64,000 nucleotides of DNA from Alteromonadaceae bacterium Bs31 (lineage in GTDB: Bacteria > Pseudomonadota > Gammaproteobacteria > Pseudomonadales > Cellvibrionaceae). Within the stretch, counting starts at the first letter, position 1; each line of letters begins with the position of its first letter. The notes under the pieces were generated by a model. The model was not told the DNA's origin and ran no database searches. It saw only the letters and a list, made by a program, of their open reading frames with translations. A program made the position numbers and the translations under genes. Positions 26,341-33,552 of the stretch are shown here, one piece after another. The stretch covers positions 32,648 through 96,647 of the forward strand of contig FXAI01000011.1 in the NCBI GenBank assembly GCA_900177435.1, read 5' to 3'.

Positions 26341-26784
26341 ATGAACAATCGGACAGAATTACTGGGTGGGGCGATACACAAGCTCGCCGTGTGTTACCAG
26401 CAGCTGAGTGGGCGCTTTAATCGCGTGCTGGAGCCGCTAAGCTTGAACATGACACAAATGTCGTTGCTTACCCATTTCGCTTGGAATCCGGGCCAGCGGG
26501 AAACCATTGGTCAGTTGGCGGAGGTGATGCTGATGAACCAGCCTGCGGTGACCAAAGCGGTAAAAAGTATGGCTAACATGGCTTGGTTGGTGAAGATAAA
26601 AGACGAACATGATGCGCGTGTCACACACCTGCAGGTAACTGAGGCGGGGCTGAGGCAACTGGAGTTGGCGCGGGAACAATGTTTGCCCATATTGCAGCAG
26701 GCATTTGCCGGACTGAACGATAAAGAGCTGGGTTTGCTCATCGGCTTACTGTCTAGCCCGGTAAAGAACCTCACGCAGGACTAG
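26341..26784 (+). CDS. MarR-family transcriptional regulator
   Basis: 147 aa from the ATG at 26341. The winged-helix core is clear: helix SLNMTQMSLLTHFAWNPG, recognition helix region MNQPAVTKAVKSM, wing LVKIKDEHDARVTHLQVTEAG and a C-terminal dimerisation helix. The conserved DxRxxxLxLTxxG motif reads DARVTHLQVTEAG. It is transcribed away from the membrane protein/xylanase operon across two TTCC-N2-GGAA palindromes. It is most likely a repressor of both directions, released by a small ligand, but the ligand is not known. Confidence 0.9.
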   Translation: MNNRTELLGGAIHKLAVCYQQLSGRFNRVLEPLSLNMTQMSLLTHFAWNPGQRETIGQLAEVMLMNQPAVTKAVKSMANMAWLVKIKDEHDARVTHLQVTEAGLRQLELAREQCLPILQQAFAGLNDKELGLLIGLLSSPVKNLTQD

Positions 26785-26873
26785 CCTACAATAATGTTGT
26801 TCCTGGTGGCGACTGGTTTAGTGGGTGGTAAGCGTCTGAGAATGATGTTGTTTTCTAGGGAGATCGAATAACG

Positions 26874-27275
26874 ATGAAAATCATGTGGAAATTAGTGCTT
26901 AGTCTGCTGGTAGTAGTAGCAGTAACACCATTGCTGCACGCTGACGATGTATTATTAAAAAATGCCTACCAACAAAGGCTCAGTGATATTCAGCTTAGGG
27001 GTTCAGGCGAGCTTATAAAATTGCTACCGCAGGATAATGTAGGTAGCAGACATCAAAAATTCATTTTAAAGTTAAACAGTGGACAAACCCTTTTGATATC
27101 CCACAACATCGATTTAGCACCAAAAATAGAATCCATTAAAATCGGTGACTGGGTGGAGTTTTATGGCGAGTATGAATGGAACAGTCAAGGCGGGGTGGTT
27201 CATTGGACTCATCGAGATCCCGATGGAAGGCACGCCCATGGATGGTTAAAGCATAAGGGTAAGAAATACCAATAG
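26874..27275 (+). CDS. Secreted DUF3465 protein
   Basis: 133 aa. A signal peptide (residues 1-23, ending LLHA) is followed by a small beta-barrel-like domain: a GxGELIKLL start, HQKFILKLNSGQTLLISHNI, and a conserved end GEYEWNSQGGVVHWTHRDP with HGWLKHKGKKY. The last motifs are those of DUF3465, a family with an OB-like fold of unknown function. The GGGAG before the ATG is rather distant. It stands alone in the plus direction. Confidence 0.82.
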   Translation: MKIMWKLVLSLLVVVAVTPLLHADDVLLKNAYQQRLSDIQLRGSGELIKLLPQDNVGSRHQKFILKLNSGQTLLISHNIDLAPKIESIKIGDWVEFYGEYEWNSQGGVVHWTHRDPDGRHAHGWLKHKGKKYQ

Positions 27276-27502
27276 CTATAGGCTTGAGAAAGCAGGGGTT
27301 TGATTAAAAATAGATTGAGTAAAAAACACCGAACGTTGCAGCAGGCGCGGGCTCGCCCTCCCTGCTTTTGATTAAGCTTAAATAACCGAGAGTTTTATTT
27401 TGCGCCTTTCATATAAAGCATGCGCCCTGGTTTTTACGGTAATTTATATGTCCGCTTGTGACGGGTTGATAAACAAAGCGGGTGACTAGTGGCCTTATGG
27501 GA

Positions 27503-27538
27503 AAACCAAAATAAAGCCACTTTTGGAAAAAGTGGCCA
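27503..27538 (-). terminator. Terminator of the VOC protein gene
   Basis: A 9-bp perfect stem GCCACTTTT / AAAAGTGGC at 27516-27536 with a three-base loop. On the minus strand it is followed by TTTATTTTGGTTTT, and it lies about 50 bases past the stop at 27589. The rest of 27276-27588 holds nothing else I can identify. Confidence 0.7.
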
Positions 27539-27588
27539 GTAATTGCAGGGGTCAGCAATAAAAGGCTACTGTAAAAAAGCGCAAAAAA

Positions 27589-27981
27589 CTATTTCATTGA
27601 ATGCAGGCCAATCATATTTTCTTCACTGTCAAACACCAGCGATATAAAACCGTGCTCACCAATGGAAAATTTCTCTCTGAATAGTTTTCCTCCCGCCTCA
27701 ACAGCTCGAGCCTGTTCGCTTGCGCAATCATCACAATTAAAGTAGATCAGTGTGCTATTGCCGCCTGAGGGGGCGCCTTCCATTTGAACCAATGCACCAG
27801 AGGCGCCCGGATGCTCCATAGACATTGGAAAGGTACACATAGTGAAAGAGGGGAGAGCCGCTTCGCTATTATCCGGGTTAGGCATATCTTCTAGAGTTAC
27901 ATTGAATACCGATTCATAAAAGGTTTTGGCGCGGGCCATGTCTTGCACGTAGATTTCAAACCAGCCAACGGGGTTGTTCAT
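27589..27981 (-). CDS. VOC (glyoxalase/bleomycin-resistance fold) protein
   Basis: 130 aa, two beta-alpha-beta-beta-beta modules. It begins PVGWFEIYVQDMARAKTFYESVF, typical of the COG3324-like VOC group, and ends with FDSEENMIGLHS. Metal-site residues are not all evident. The substrate is unknown; members range from stress proteins to dioxygenase-like enzymes. AAGGAG lies at a good distance before the ATG. A terminator follows, so it is a single-gene unit. Confidence 0.85.
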   Translation of the reverse strand: MNNPVGWFEIYVQDMARAKTFYESVFNVTLEDMPNPDNSEAALPSFTMCTFPMSMEHPGASGALVQMEGAPSGGNSTLIYFNCDDCASEQARAVEAGGKLFREKFSIGEHGFISLVFDSEENMIGLHSMK

Positions 27982-28061
27982 AGCGTTCTCCTTTATTAAG
28001 GGAAGGGTTGAGGGAAAGCTATGTTATTGTAAGACTGTATTTATGTACAGTGTATCTGGTG

Positions 28062-28090
28062 CCAAAAAAAATCCCGGCTTGTGGCCGGGA
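28062..28090 (-). terminator. Terminator of the copper-receptor gene
   Basis: TCCCGGC / GCCGGGA stem with a five-base loop. On the minus strand it is followed by ATTTTTTTT. It begins 12 bases past the stop of the receptor gene at 28102. Confidence 0.85.
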
Positions 28091-28101
28091 AAATCTGGAG
28101 A

Positions 28102-30114
28102 TTAAAACTGGTACCTGGCTTTTACCCAAAGCTGCTGCCCCGGTTCATTAACTCTTACCGGGTCTGGGTTAAAGGGATCGGAGTTGGCAGTATTTACATG
28201 GTAGGCATAGCTTTCGTTGAACAGGTTTTCTATTCCACCTTGCAGGCGGAAGGCCTTGGTGGGTGTCCAGTGGGCGTAGAGGTTAAGTATGCCAAAGCTG
28301 TCGCTAGGGCCTGCGTCGTTACTGGGGTCAAAATTATCTTGCTCGGCGGCCGCCACAATTTCCGCGCCCATACGCCATTTACTAAGTTGGTAGTCCAAGC
28401 TCAGGCGTGCTTCCAGGGGAGAGATTTGGCCAAGGTCTCCGTTATCGCCTTTGCCTCGCAGGTAGCTCAGTGCGGCGCTGCTGTTCCAGTGTTCACCAAA
28501 GCTGTATTGGCCATCCAGTTCCATGCCGTAAAGCTGGGCGCTAATGTTTCGGTAGAGTGTCGCGCTGTCTTGGTTGAAGCGTTCGATGTAATCGCTCACT
28601 TCGTCCCAAAATACCGTAGCAGACCAGCTCTGCTGCTCTTTTTTCTTAAGCAGGCTGAGGTCCAGCTGATGATGTACTTCCGAGGCTATGTCTGGTCGAC
28701 CCACCCAGGTTCTGCCTTGAGCAGAGCGGGCGATGTACTGTTCCGCTGCATCTGGTGCACGAACACTGCGGCTGAGGTTGGTGCTAAATAGCAGGTCTTT
28801 ACTGAGTGTTCTGTCCCAACCCAATACCGCACTAAGGTGATTGTTATCCCGCGCTTGTGCGCTTGCGCCGTAGGCATTTTGGTAGAGAGTATTGGGTGTG
28901 GCGCTGCCCATCATACCGGCGGTTTGGTCGGCACGGGTGGCATCGGAGGAAAACTGATCCAGGCGCAAACCAAAACGAAGTAAGTCTTTACTACCTGCTT
29001 GTCTATCTAGTTCAGCGAAGATGCCTGTGTTTGCCTGTTCCACGCCGGGCCACATGATGGACATCAGCATGTCGTAACTGCCATTTTTTCCCATGTCCAT
29101 ATAGAGCTCTGCATTGCGTTCATTGGCGCGGTGATCCAAGCCAAAGCGCCATACCTGTGCAGGGTTTTCTATTGTTGCCAGCCATCGGCCACCCTGGGTT
29201 TCCGATTGGCTGGGAGCTGCGGCACCGTTGGGGTTCATCGGCATGCGTTCGCGAACGGTGTAGTTGTCCATCAAGTGGTCTACGTCGCTTTGGTAGAGTG
29301 TAAATTCAAAGTTGTCGATTAGTGCCTGGCCTTGATATTGCCATTTCAAACGGTAGGTTTTCGAGTCTGTCCAGGGGGAGTCCATGCCGTTTCCTGCGAA
29401 CCAGACATCGTCTTCGCTTACTCCTTCATAGCTAAACTGAAGGTAGTGATTTGCGTTTATGTCTGCGCCCGCAATTATGCCGTGGCTGTTGGAGTCATAG
29501 GCCGAGGCGGTTTTATTTCCGTCGCCGTCTTCGTAGTTGTCGGAACTGGAAATATCGCCAAATAGTCGGGCAAAGGCTTTTTCGTTGCCAAGCACAAGGT
29601 TGGCGCTAGCGGAGCTAAGCTCTGAATTGGTGGTGTGACCGAGGTTAACTGAACCCAATACGCTTTTCTCTTTGAGGTCTGGCCTGCGGTGTTCAAACAG
29701 CAAAGTGCCGCCGCTGCCGCCAGCACCATAAATGACCGAGCGGTGCCCTTTGATGATGGTAAGCGAGTCGAAATTTTCCAGTGCGGTATAGGTCGTGGGT
29801 GGGTCCATGCGGCCGGGGCAGGCGCCGAAGGTATAGGCACCGTCGGTCATTATATTTAGCTGGTTTTGTGATTGGCCGCGAATAATGGGCTCAAAACCGC
29901 GACCGCCGCGGCGAGTTGCAGTCATACCGTTGACGGAGCGCAGTAGCTCGCCTGCATCATGCACCGGTCGGCTGAGGGCTTGTTGTGAGCTGAGTTCTTC
30001 ATTGGTGGTGGGATTGCCGCGGCCAATCACATCCACCACTTCGATGGGTAAATCACTGGCGAAGCTTGCGCTACATAAAAAACAAATAGGCAGAGTGAGG
30101 TACTTATTATGCAT
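28102..30114 (-). CDS. oprC: TonB-dependent copper receptor, OprC-like
   Basis: 670 aa. The signal peptide ends at SFAS. A plug domain (about 25-160) contains DAGELLRSVNGM, RGGRGFEPIIRGQSQNQLNI and the characteristic ACPGRMDPPTTY. The Cys99 and Met103 of CPGRM correspond to the copper-binding Cys and Met described for Pseudomonas OprC, and a Met-rich stretch (YMDMGKNGSYDMLMSIMW) may supply further ligands. A 22-stranded barrel follows and ends in the C-terminal aromatic RYQF. It imports copper across the outer membrane using TonB. AGGAG lies upstream of the ATG. No copper regulator is adjacent. Confidence 0.9.
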   Translation of the reverse strand: MHNKYLTLPICFLCSASFASDLPIEVVDVIGRGNPTTNEELSSQQALSRPVHDAGELLRSVNGMTATRRGGRGFEPIIRGQSQNQLNIMTDGAYTFGACPGRMDPPTTYTALENFDSLTIIKGHRSVIYGAGGSGGTLLFEHRRPDLKEKSVLGSVNLGHTTNSELSSASANLVLGNEKAFARLFGDISSSDNYEDGDGNKTASAYDSNSHGIIAGADINANHYLQFSYEGVSEDDVWFAGNGMDSPWTDSKTYRLKWQYQGQALIDNFEFTLYQSDVDHLMDNYTVRERMPMNPNGAAAPSQSETQGGRWLATIENPAQVWRFGLDHRANERNAELYMDMGKNGSYDMLMSIMWPGVEQANTGIFAELDRQAGSKDLLRFGLRLDQFSSDATRADQTAGMMGSATPNTLYQNAYGASAQARDNNHLSAVLGWDRTLSKDLLFSTNLSRSVRAPDAAEQYIARSAQGRTWVGRPDIASEVHHQLDLSLLKKKEQQSWSATVFWDEVSDYIERFNQDSATLYRNISAQLYGMELDGQYSFGEHWNSSAALSYLRGKGDNGDLGQISPLEARLSLDYQLSKWRMGAEIVAAAEQDNFDPSNDAGPSDSFGILNLYAHWTPTKAFRLQGGIENLFNESYAYHVNTANSDPFNPDPVRVNEPGQQLWVKARYQF

Positions 30115-30243
30115 TTATTATTCTCTCCTGTTGGAGAGAAGTATTTTAGGGGGAAATTACCGCAGCAAAATGTGACATATGGTCGCACCCTTCAGCAAGT
30201 GCGAACTGTGGGCCGGAGCGTGCCCGCCGATGAAGATTGCGAG

Positions 30244-31185
30244 TTAAGGGTTTGTACTTGCCAGTTGCGCTCTAAGTTCAGTAAAAAACGCCCGCATTTT
30301 TTCTCCGTTTGACTGCCCAAGCCGCAGCATCATCTTTTGAGCGTTGGGCAAAGCCTCAAGTTTTGGGTCCAGAAACTGGTACTGCACGCTCACCAGCACC
30401 AGCTCGGGCTCGCCTTCTAGTTGCGGGGTGGCTAACAGCATGTCGATGGCGGAAAGCATAGCGGTGTGGAACTGCTCAGGGCCTTCGCCCAGTTCTTGAT
30501 GAGCCTGCTGCATCAGTGGGTAAAAACGCTGGTAAAGGGCGCTCATGGCGCCGATGTCGAGTTTGCTAAGCAGCTCGATATGGCTGTCATAGCGCCCCTG
30601 ATTTTTCAAAGGATTTTTGAATACTGCGGTGTTAATTGTAACAGCAGGGTCTTTTGGGTTTGGGATTTCAACCATGCGGCCAATAGCCTGCGCTTTAAAA
30701 GCGGAATCCGGCCCGGCCACTGGTCTGTACTGGTTAACCACATTGCCCTTGCTGATGTTGTAAACGGCGCGGACAAACTTGCGAATAATTTCTTCCGGTG
30801 CGAGTAAGTCTGCCAGTGTGGGCAAGGCATTTTCTTCAATCAGTTGCTGGCTTAGGTACTGGTCGCTGTTATCGAGCTCCGGCAGTGGTTCGGGGGTGAT
30901 CTCTGGCGCGGTTTCCACTGGGGGGGCTGGCGCTATGCTGGGTTGTGGCCTTGGTGTAGGCAGGGGTGTGGGTATCGGGCTTGGCGCAGCAACAATAAGG
31001 GGTGGTTTGTGCTGTTGTGAGAAGTAGTAAGCCGCGCCGGCCCCAGCGAGGATGATTATCAACAAAGCCAGCCCGATAAGCCCGTAGGGCGGGCGTTTTT
31101 CTAAGCTCGCTTTGCGTCGGGGATCGTCACTGTCGTCCTCAAGCTCGAGGTCGCCGAGATTGTTTGTCCCTTCATGGTCGCGCAT
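30244..31185 (-). CDS. DUF3014 membrane-anchored protein
   Basis: 313 aa from the ATG at 31185, which has GGGGGA just upstream; an ATG at 31269 opens a longer frame without support. An acidic cytoplasmic N-terminus precedes one membrane helix (about 36-55), a Pro-rich spacer (about 62-105) and a periplasmic helical domain of about 200 residues with LADLLAPEEIIRKFVRAVYN and FYPLMQQAHQELG. This is the DUF3014 layout. The role is unknown. It is upstream of oprC in the same direction, with about 130 bases between them. Confidence 0.82.
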   Translation of the reverse strand: MRDHEGTNNLGDLELEDDSDDPRRKASLEKRPPYGLIGLALLIIILAGAGAAYYFSQQHKPPLIVAAPSPIPTPLPTPRPQPSIAPAPPVETAPEITPEPLPELDNSDQYLSQQLIEENALPTLADLLAPEEIIRKFVRAVYNISKGNVVNQYRPVAGPDSAFKAQAIGRMVEIPNPKDPAVTINTAVFKNPLKNQGRYDSHIELLSKLDIGAMSALYQRFYPLMQQAHQELGEGPEQFHTAMLSAIDMLLATPQLEGEPELVLVSVQYQFLDPKLEALPNAQKMMLRLGQSNGEKMRAFFTELRAQLASTNP

Positions 31186-31642
31186 TTTTCCCCCAAAGAA
31201 TCTTTTAACTACTTCCTGTTGAGACGGGCTAGGGAAGGCATAGTTCCTTGGGCCGGTCCGGTCGGGCAAGTGTAAGCAATTTTTGTATCTATCCGCTTGC
31301 TTTTATGATTCAAAGGCGCTGTTTTTTGATCTTAGACACTTGCATCTTTGCTCTACTTGTTAGTGCTTATACGCCTATGATGCCACAGTAGCTCATATTT
31401 CTATTTGTTATTTAAATTCAACTTCTTGATTAGTATTTATGCTTGAGTAGCCGGTTTCATTCACGTCTGCAGCAAGGCCCATGCAGGTATAATGCGGTGC
31501 TTGGTTCTGGCTCTGAATGCGAAAAAAATAAAGCATAACTGTGTTCAGTAGAAAACAGCAATAACCATTGTCGAGCGAAGTTCACTCACGATAGAACCAT
31601 CACGTTTATCCCCACAATAACGACATAAATGGGAGTTTTCTC
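31186..31642. other. Intergenic region upstream of the cellulase gene
   Basis: About 450 bases between divergent genes. No ORF, hairpin terminator or RNA gene recognised. It should contain the cellulase promoter and any catabolite-control site. Confidence 0.45.
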
Positions 31643-33265
31643 ATGATTAGATACACGATAAAAATGCTGCTGGCCGCCTGTGCCATTGTGGCAGCGAGCA
31701 GTGCAAGCGCACTTGTGAATGGCCCTGTAGAGGCAACGATTGATATTAATAATCGCTGGGGCTCCGGTTTTTGCGCCGAAGGGAAGGTTAGCAACCTTGG
31801 CTCTGCCGACATTACTGATTGGGCTTTGACGCTCGACATGGACGGTACCAGCTTTAATAACATATGGAGCGCCTCCGGTGAGGGGGTAACAATCAGCCCT
31901 GAATCATACAACAAACGGATTGCGCCAAATTCCAGTGTGCAATTCGGCTTTTGCGCCAACGGCACGGGAACGCCTCGCGTTGTGGAAATAACTTATCAAG
32001 GCGGCGGAGACAGCAGCAGCTCGTCAAGTTCCAGCTCGAGTTCCTCATCCAGTTCCAGTTCATCCAGTAGTTCATCGTCAAGTTCTTCCAGCTCGTCCAC
32101 CAGCTCATCGTCAAGTTCTTCTACTAGCAGCTCGTCATCCAGCTCTACCTCGTCCAGTTCGTCTTCGTCCAGCTCATCCAGCGGTGGTAACAGCGGCGCT
32201 TGCGTATGTAACTGGTGGGGGCACAGTACCTTCCCAATTTGTAATAATCAGGATAGCGGCTGGGGTAACGAGGCTAGTGGCACCTGCATAGGGAAGCAAA
32301 CTTGCATCAACGACCAGTCAGCCACAAGTGGCGGTGGTGTAGAGTGTGGCAGCAGTTCAAGCAGCTCCTCATCATCCTCGTCATCCAATAGCACCTCGTC
32401 GTCCAGCAGTTCTTCTTCCAGTGGTTCTACGACAAGCTCCAGCAGCAGTAGCTCATCCAGTAGTTCCTCGTCTAGCAGTTCAAGTTCTTCAAGCAGCTCA
32501 TCTTCTGGTGGTGACTGGGCGGGTTGCTCCGGTTACTCCACCCGTTACTGGGATTGCTGTAAAGCTCATTGTAGCTGGACCGGCAATGTACCAGACGGTG
32601 TAGAAACCCTGCCTGCGTGTTCCAGCAACGACCAAATACTGGCTGACGTAGACGCGAAGAGTTCTTGTGATAACGGTGGCCCATCACATATGTGTCAGAG
32701 CCAGGCGCCCTGGGTCATAAACGATACCCTGGCATACGGTTTTGCCGCAGCTTCCAGTGGCGATGTATGTGGCCGCTGTTATGAATTGCGCTTTACCGGA
32801 AGTTCCTACAACGGCGGCGATGATCCCGGTTCCAAAGCCATGCTCGGCAAGCGCATGATTGTGCAAGCCACCAATATTGGTTACGACGTTGGCGGCGGTC
32901 AGTTCGATATTCTGGTGCCCGGCGGCGGTGTTGGTGCGTTCAACGCCTGTTCCAATCAGTGGGGTATTCCCGCGGATGAACTGGGTGTGCAGTACGGCGG
33001 TTTGCTGGCTACCTGTAAGCAAAGCCTCGGCTGGAACGAAAGCCTGGAAACCTATAAGAGCTGTCTGGCGGATAAGTGTCAGAGCGTATTTGGTTCGCGC
33101 GGTTTAACAGATATGTACGAAGGCTGTATGTTCTATGTTGACTGGTTCGAAGCAGCCGATAACCCCTCGCTGGAATATCGTGAAGTGGCCTGCCCGAACG
33201 ACATCGTTGTTCGCAGCGGTGTTGATCGCGGTTTCCTTAACGACATCGATACATCTTGCGAATAA
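31643..33265 (+). CDS. Endoglucanase CBM2-CBM10-GH45 with poly-serine linkers
   Basis: 540 aa. The signal peptide ends near SASA (residue 23). A CBM2 cellulose-binding domain (about 25-120, Cys44-Cys104) is followed by a serine linker of about 58 residues. A CBM10 comes next (about 186-226, starting CVCNWWGHSTFPICNN) and a second serine linker of about 52 residues. The GH45 catalytic domain is at about 289-540. Catalytic residues are visible: Asp304 in TRYWDCC and Asp422 in QFDILVPGGGVGAFN; the domain is Cys-rich. It cleaves internal beta-1,4 bonds of cellulose outside the cell, probably after type II secretion. Domain order and linkers resemble Cellvibrio cellulases. GGGAG precedes the ATG. 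Confidence 0.95.
   Translation: MIRYTIKMLLAACAIVAASSASALVNGPVEATIDINNRWGSGFCAEGKVSNLGSADITDWALTLDMDGTSFNNIWSASGEGVTISPESYNKRIAPNSSVQFGFCANGTGTPRVVEITYQGGGDSSSSSSSSSSSSSSSSSSSSSSSSSSSSSTSSSSSSSTSSSSSSSTSSSSSSSSSSSGGNSGACVCNWWGHSTFPICNNQDSGWGNEASGTCIGKQTCINDQSATSGGGVECGSSSSSSSSSSSSNSTSSSSSSSSSGSTTSSSSSSSSSSSSSSSSSSSSSSSSGGDWAGCSGYSTRYWDCCKAHCSWTGNVPDGVETLPACSSNDQILADVDAKSSCDNGGPSHMCQSQAPWVINDTLAYGFAAASSGDVCGRCYELRFTGSSYNGGDDPGSKAMLGKRMIVQATNIGYDVGGGQFDILVPGGGVGAFNACSNQWGIPADELGVQYGGLLATCKQSLGWNESLETYKSCLADKCQSVFGSRGLTDMYEGCMFYVDWFEAADNPSLEYREVACPNDIVVRSGVDRGFLNDIDTSCE
32009..32184 (+). repeat. Serine-codon repeat tract encoding linker 1
   Basis: About 58 codons, nearly all serine, broken by a few threonines. 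The tract mixes AGC, AGT, TCA, TCG, TCC and TCT in short motifs such as AGCTCGTCAAGTTCC, so it is not a pure trinucleotide run. The codon mixing would limit replication slippage while keeping the peptide uniform. Confidence 0.85.
32350..32505 (+). repeat. Serine-codon repeat tract encoding linker 2
   Basis: About 52 codons, almost all serine, with a few Thr, Asn and Gly, between the CBM10 and GH45 domains. It is similar in motif use to linker 1, so the two tracts could recombine and loop out the CBM10. Confidence 0.85.
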
Positions 33266-33294
33266 TGTCTTAGTTCAATAGTTGTTACTAATAG

Positions 33295-33319
33295 CCCCGG
33301 CCAAGTGCCGGGGTTTTTT
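33295..33319 (+). terminator. Rho-independent terminator after the GH45 gene
   Basis: CCCCGGC / GCCGGGG stem, five-base loop, then six T. It lies 30 bases after the cellulase stop and separates it from the thiamin operon. Confidence 0.9.
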
Positions 33320-33367
33320 GTTTGGGCTGTGGTGTTTTCCAAAGCACAGCGTAATTTGTTAGAATGA

Positions 33368-33467
33368 GCGCTCTCCTGAGGGGTGGCTGCAATACACAGC
33401 CTGAGATGGGATTTCCCGAACCCTTGAACCTGATCCGGTTAGTACCGGCGTAGGAATAGGAAAGCGC
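33368..33467 (+). promoter_or_regulatory. TPP riboswitch (THI element)
   Basis: The conserved thi-box parts are all visible: CTGAGATGG (33401-33409), the ACCCTTGAACCTGATC core near 33420-33435 and GGTTAGTACCGGCGTAGG ending near 33454. A closing helix pairs GCGCT at 33368-33372 with AGCGC at 33463-33467. A weak promoter may lie just upstream (TTTCCA near 33336 and TAGAAT near 33360). About 85 bases separate it from the receptor start. I see no strong terminator hairpin after it, so translational control or a weak attenuator is more likely. It should lower expression of the following genes when thiamin pyrophosphate is plentiful. Confidence 0.95.
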
Positions 33468-33552
33468 ATTTTTGCGATTCTTCTGCGGCCACCTTTCGGC
33501 TCCCTGCCCAATCACTACCGGGTCTCCTATATTTTTTGTAGAAGGCCTGCTG

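Noticed and set aside
32009..32505. CRISPR-like or microsatellite array
   Set aside because: The repeats are in-frame serine codons inside a well-defined cellulase gene, without regular spacers.
33472..33552. Upstream extension of the thiamin receptor frame
   Set aside because: Begins five bases after the riboswitch closing stem and would bury the signal peptide; the ATG at 33553 gives a proper signal sequence and ribosome site.
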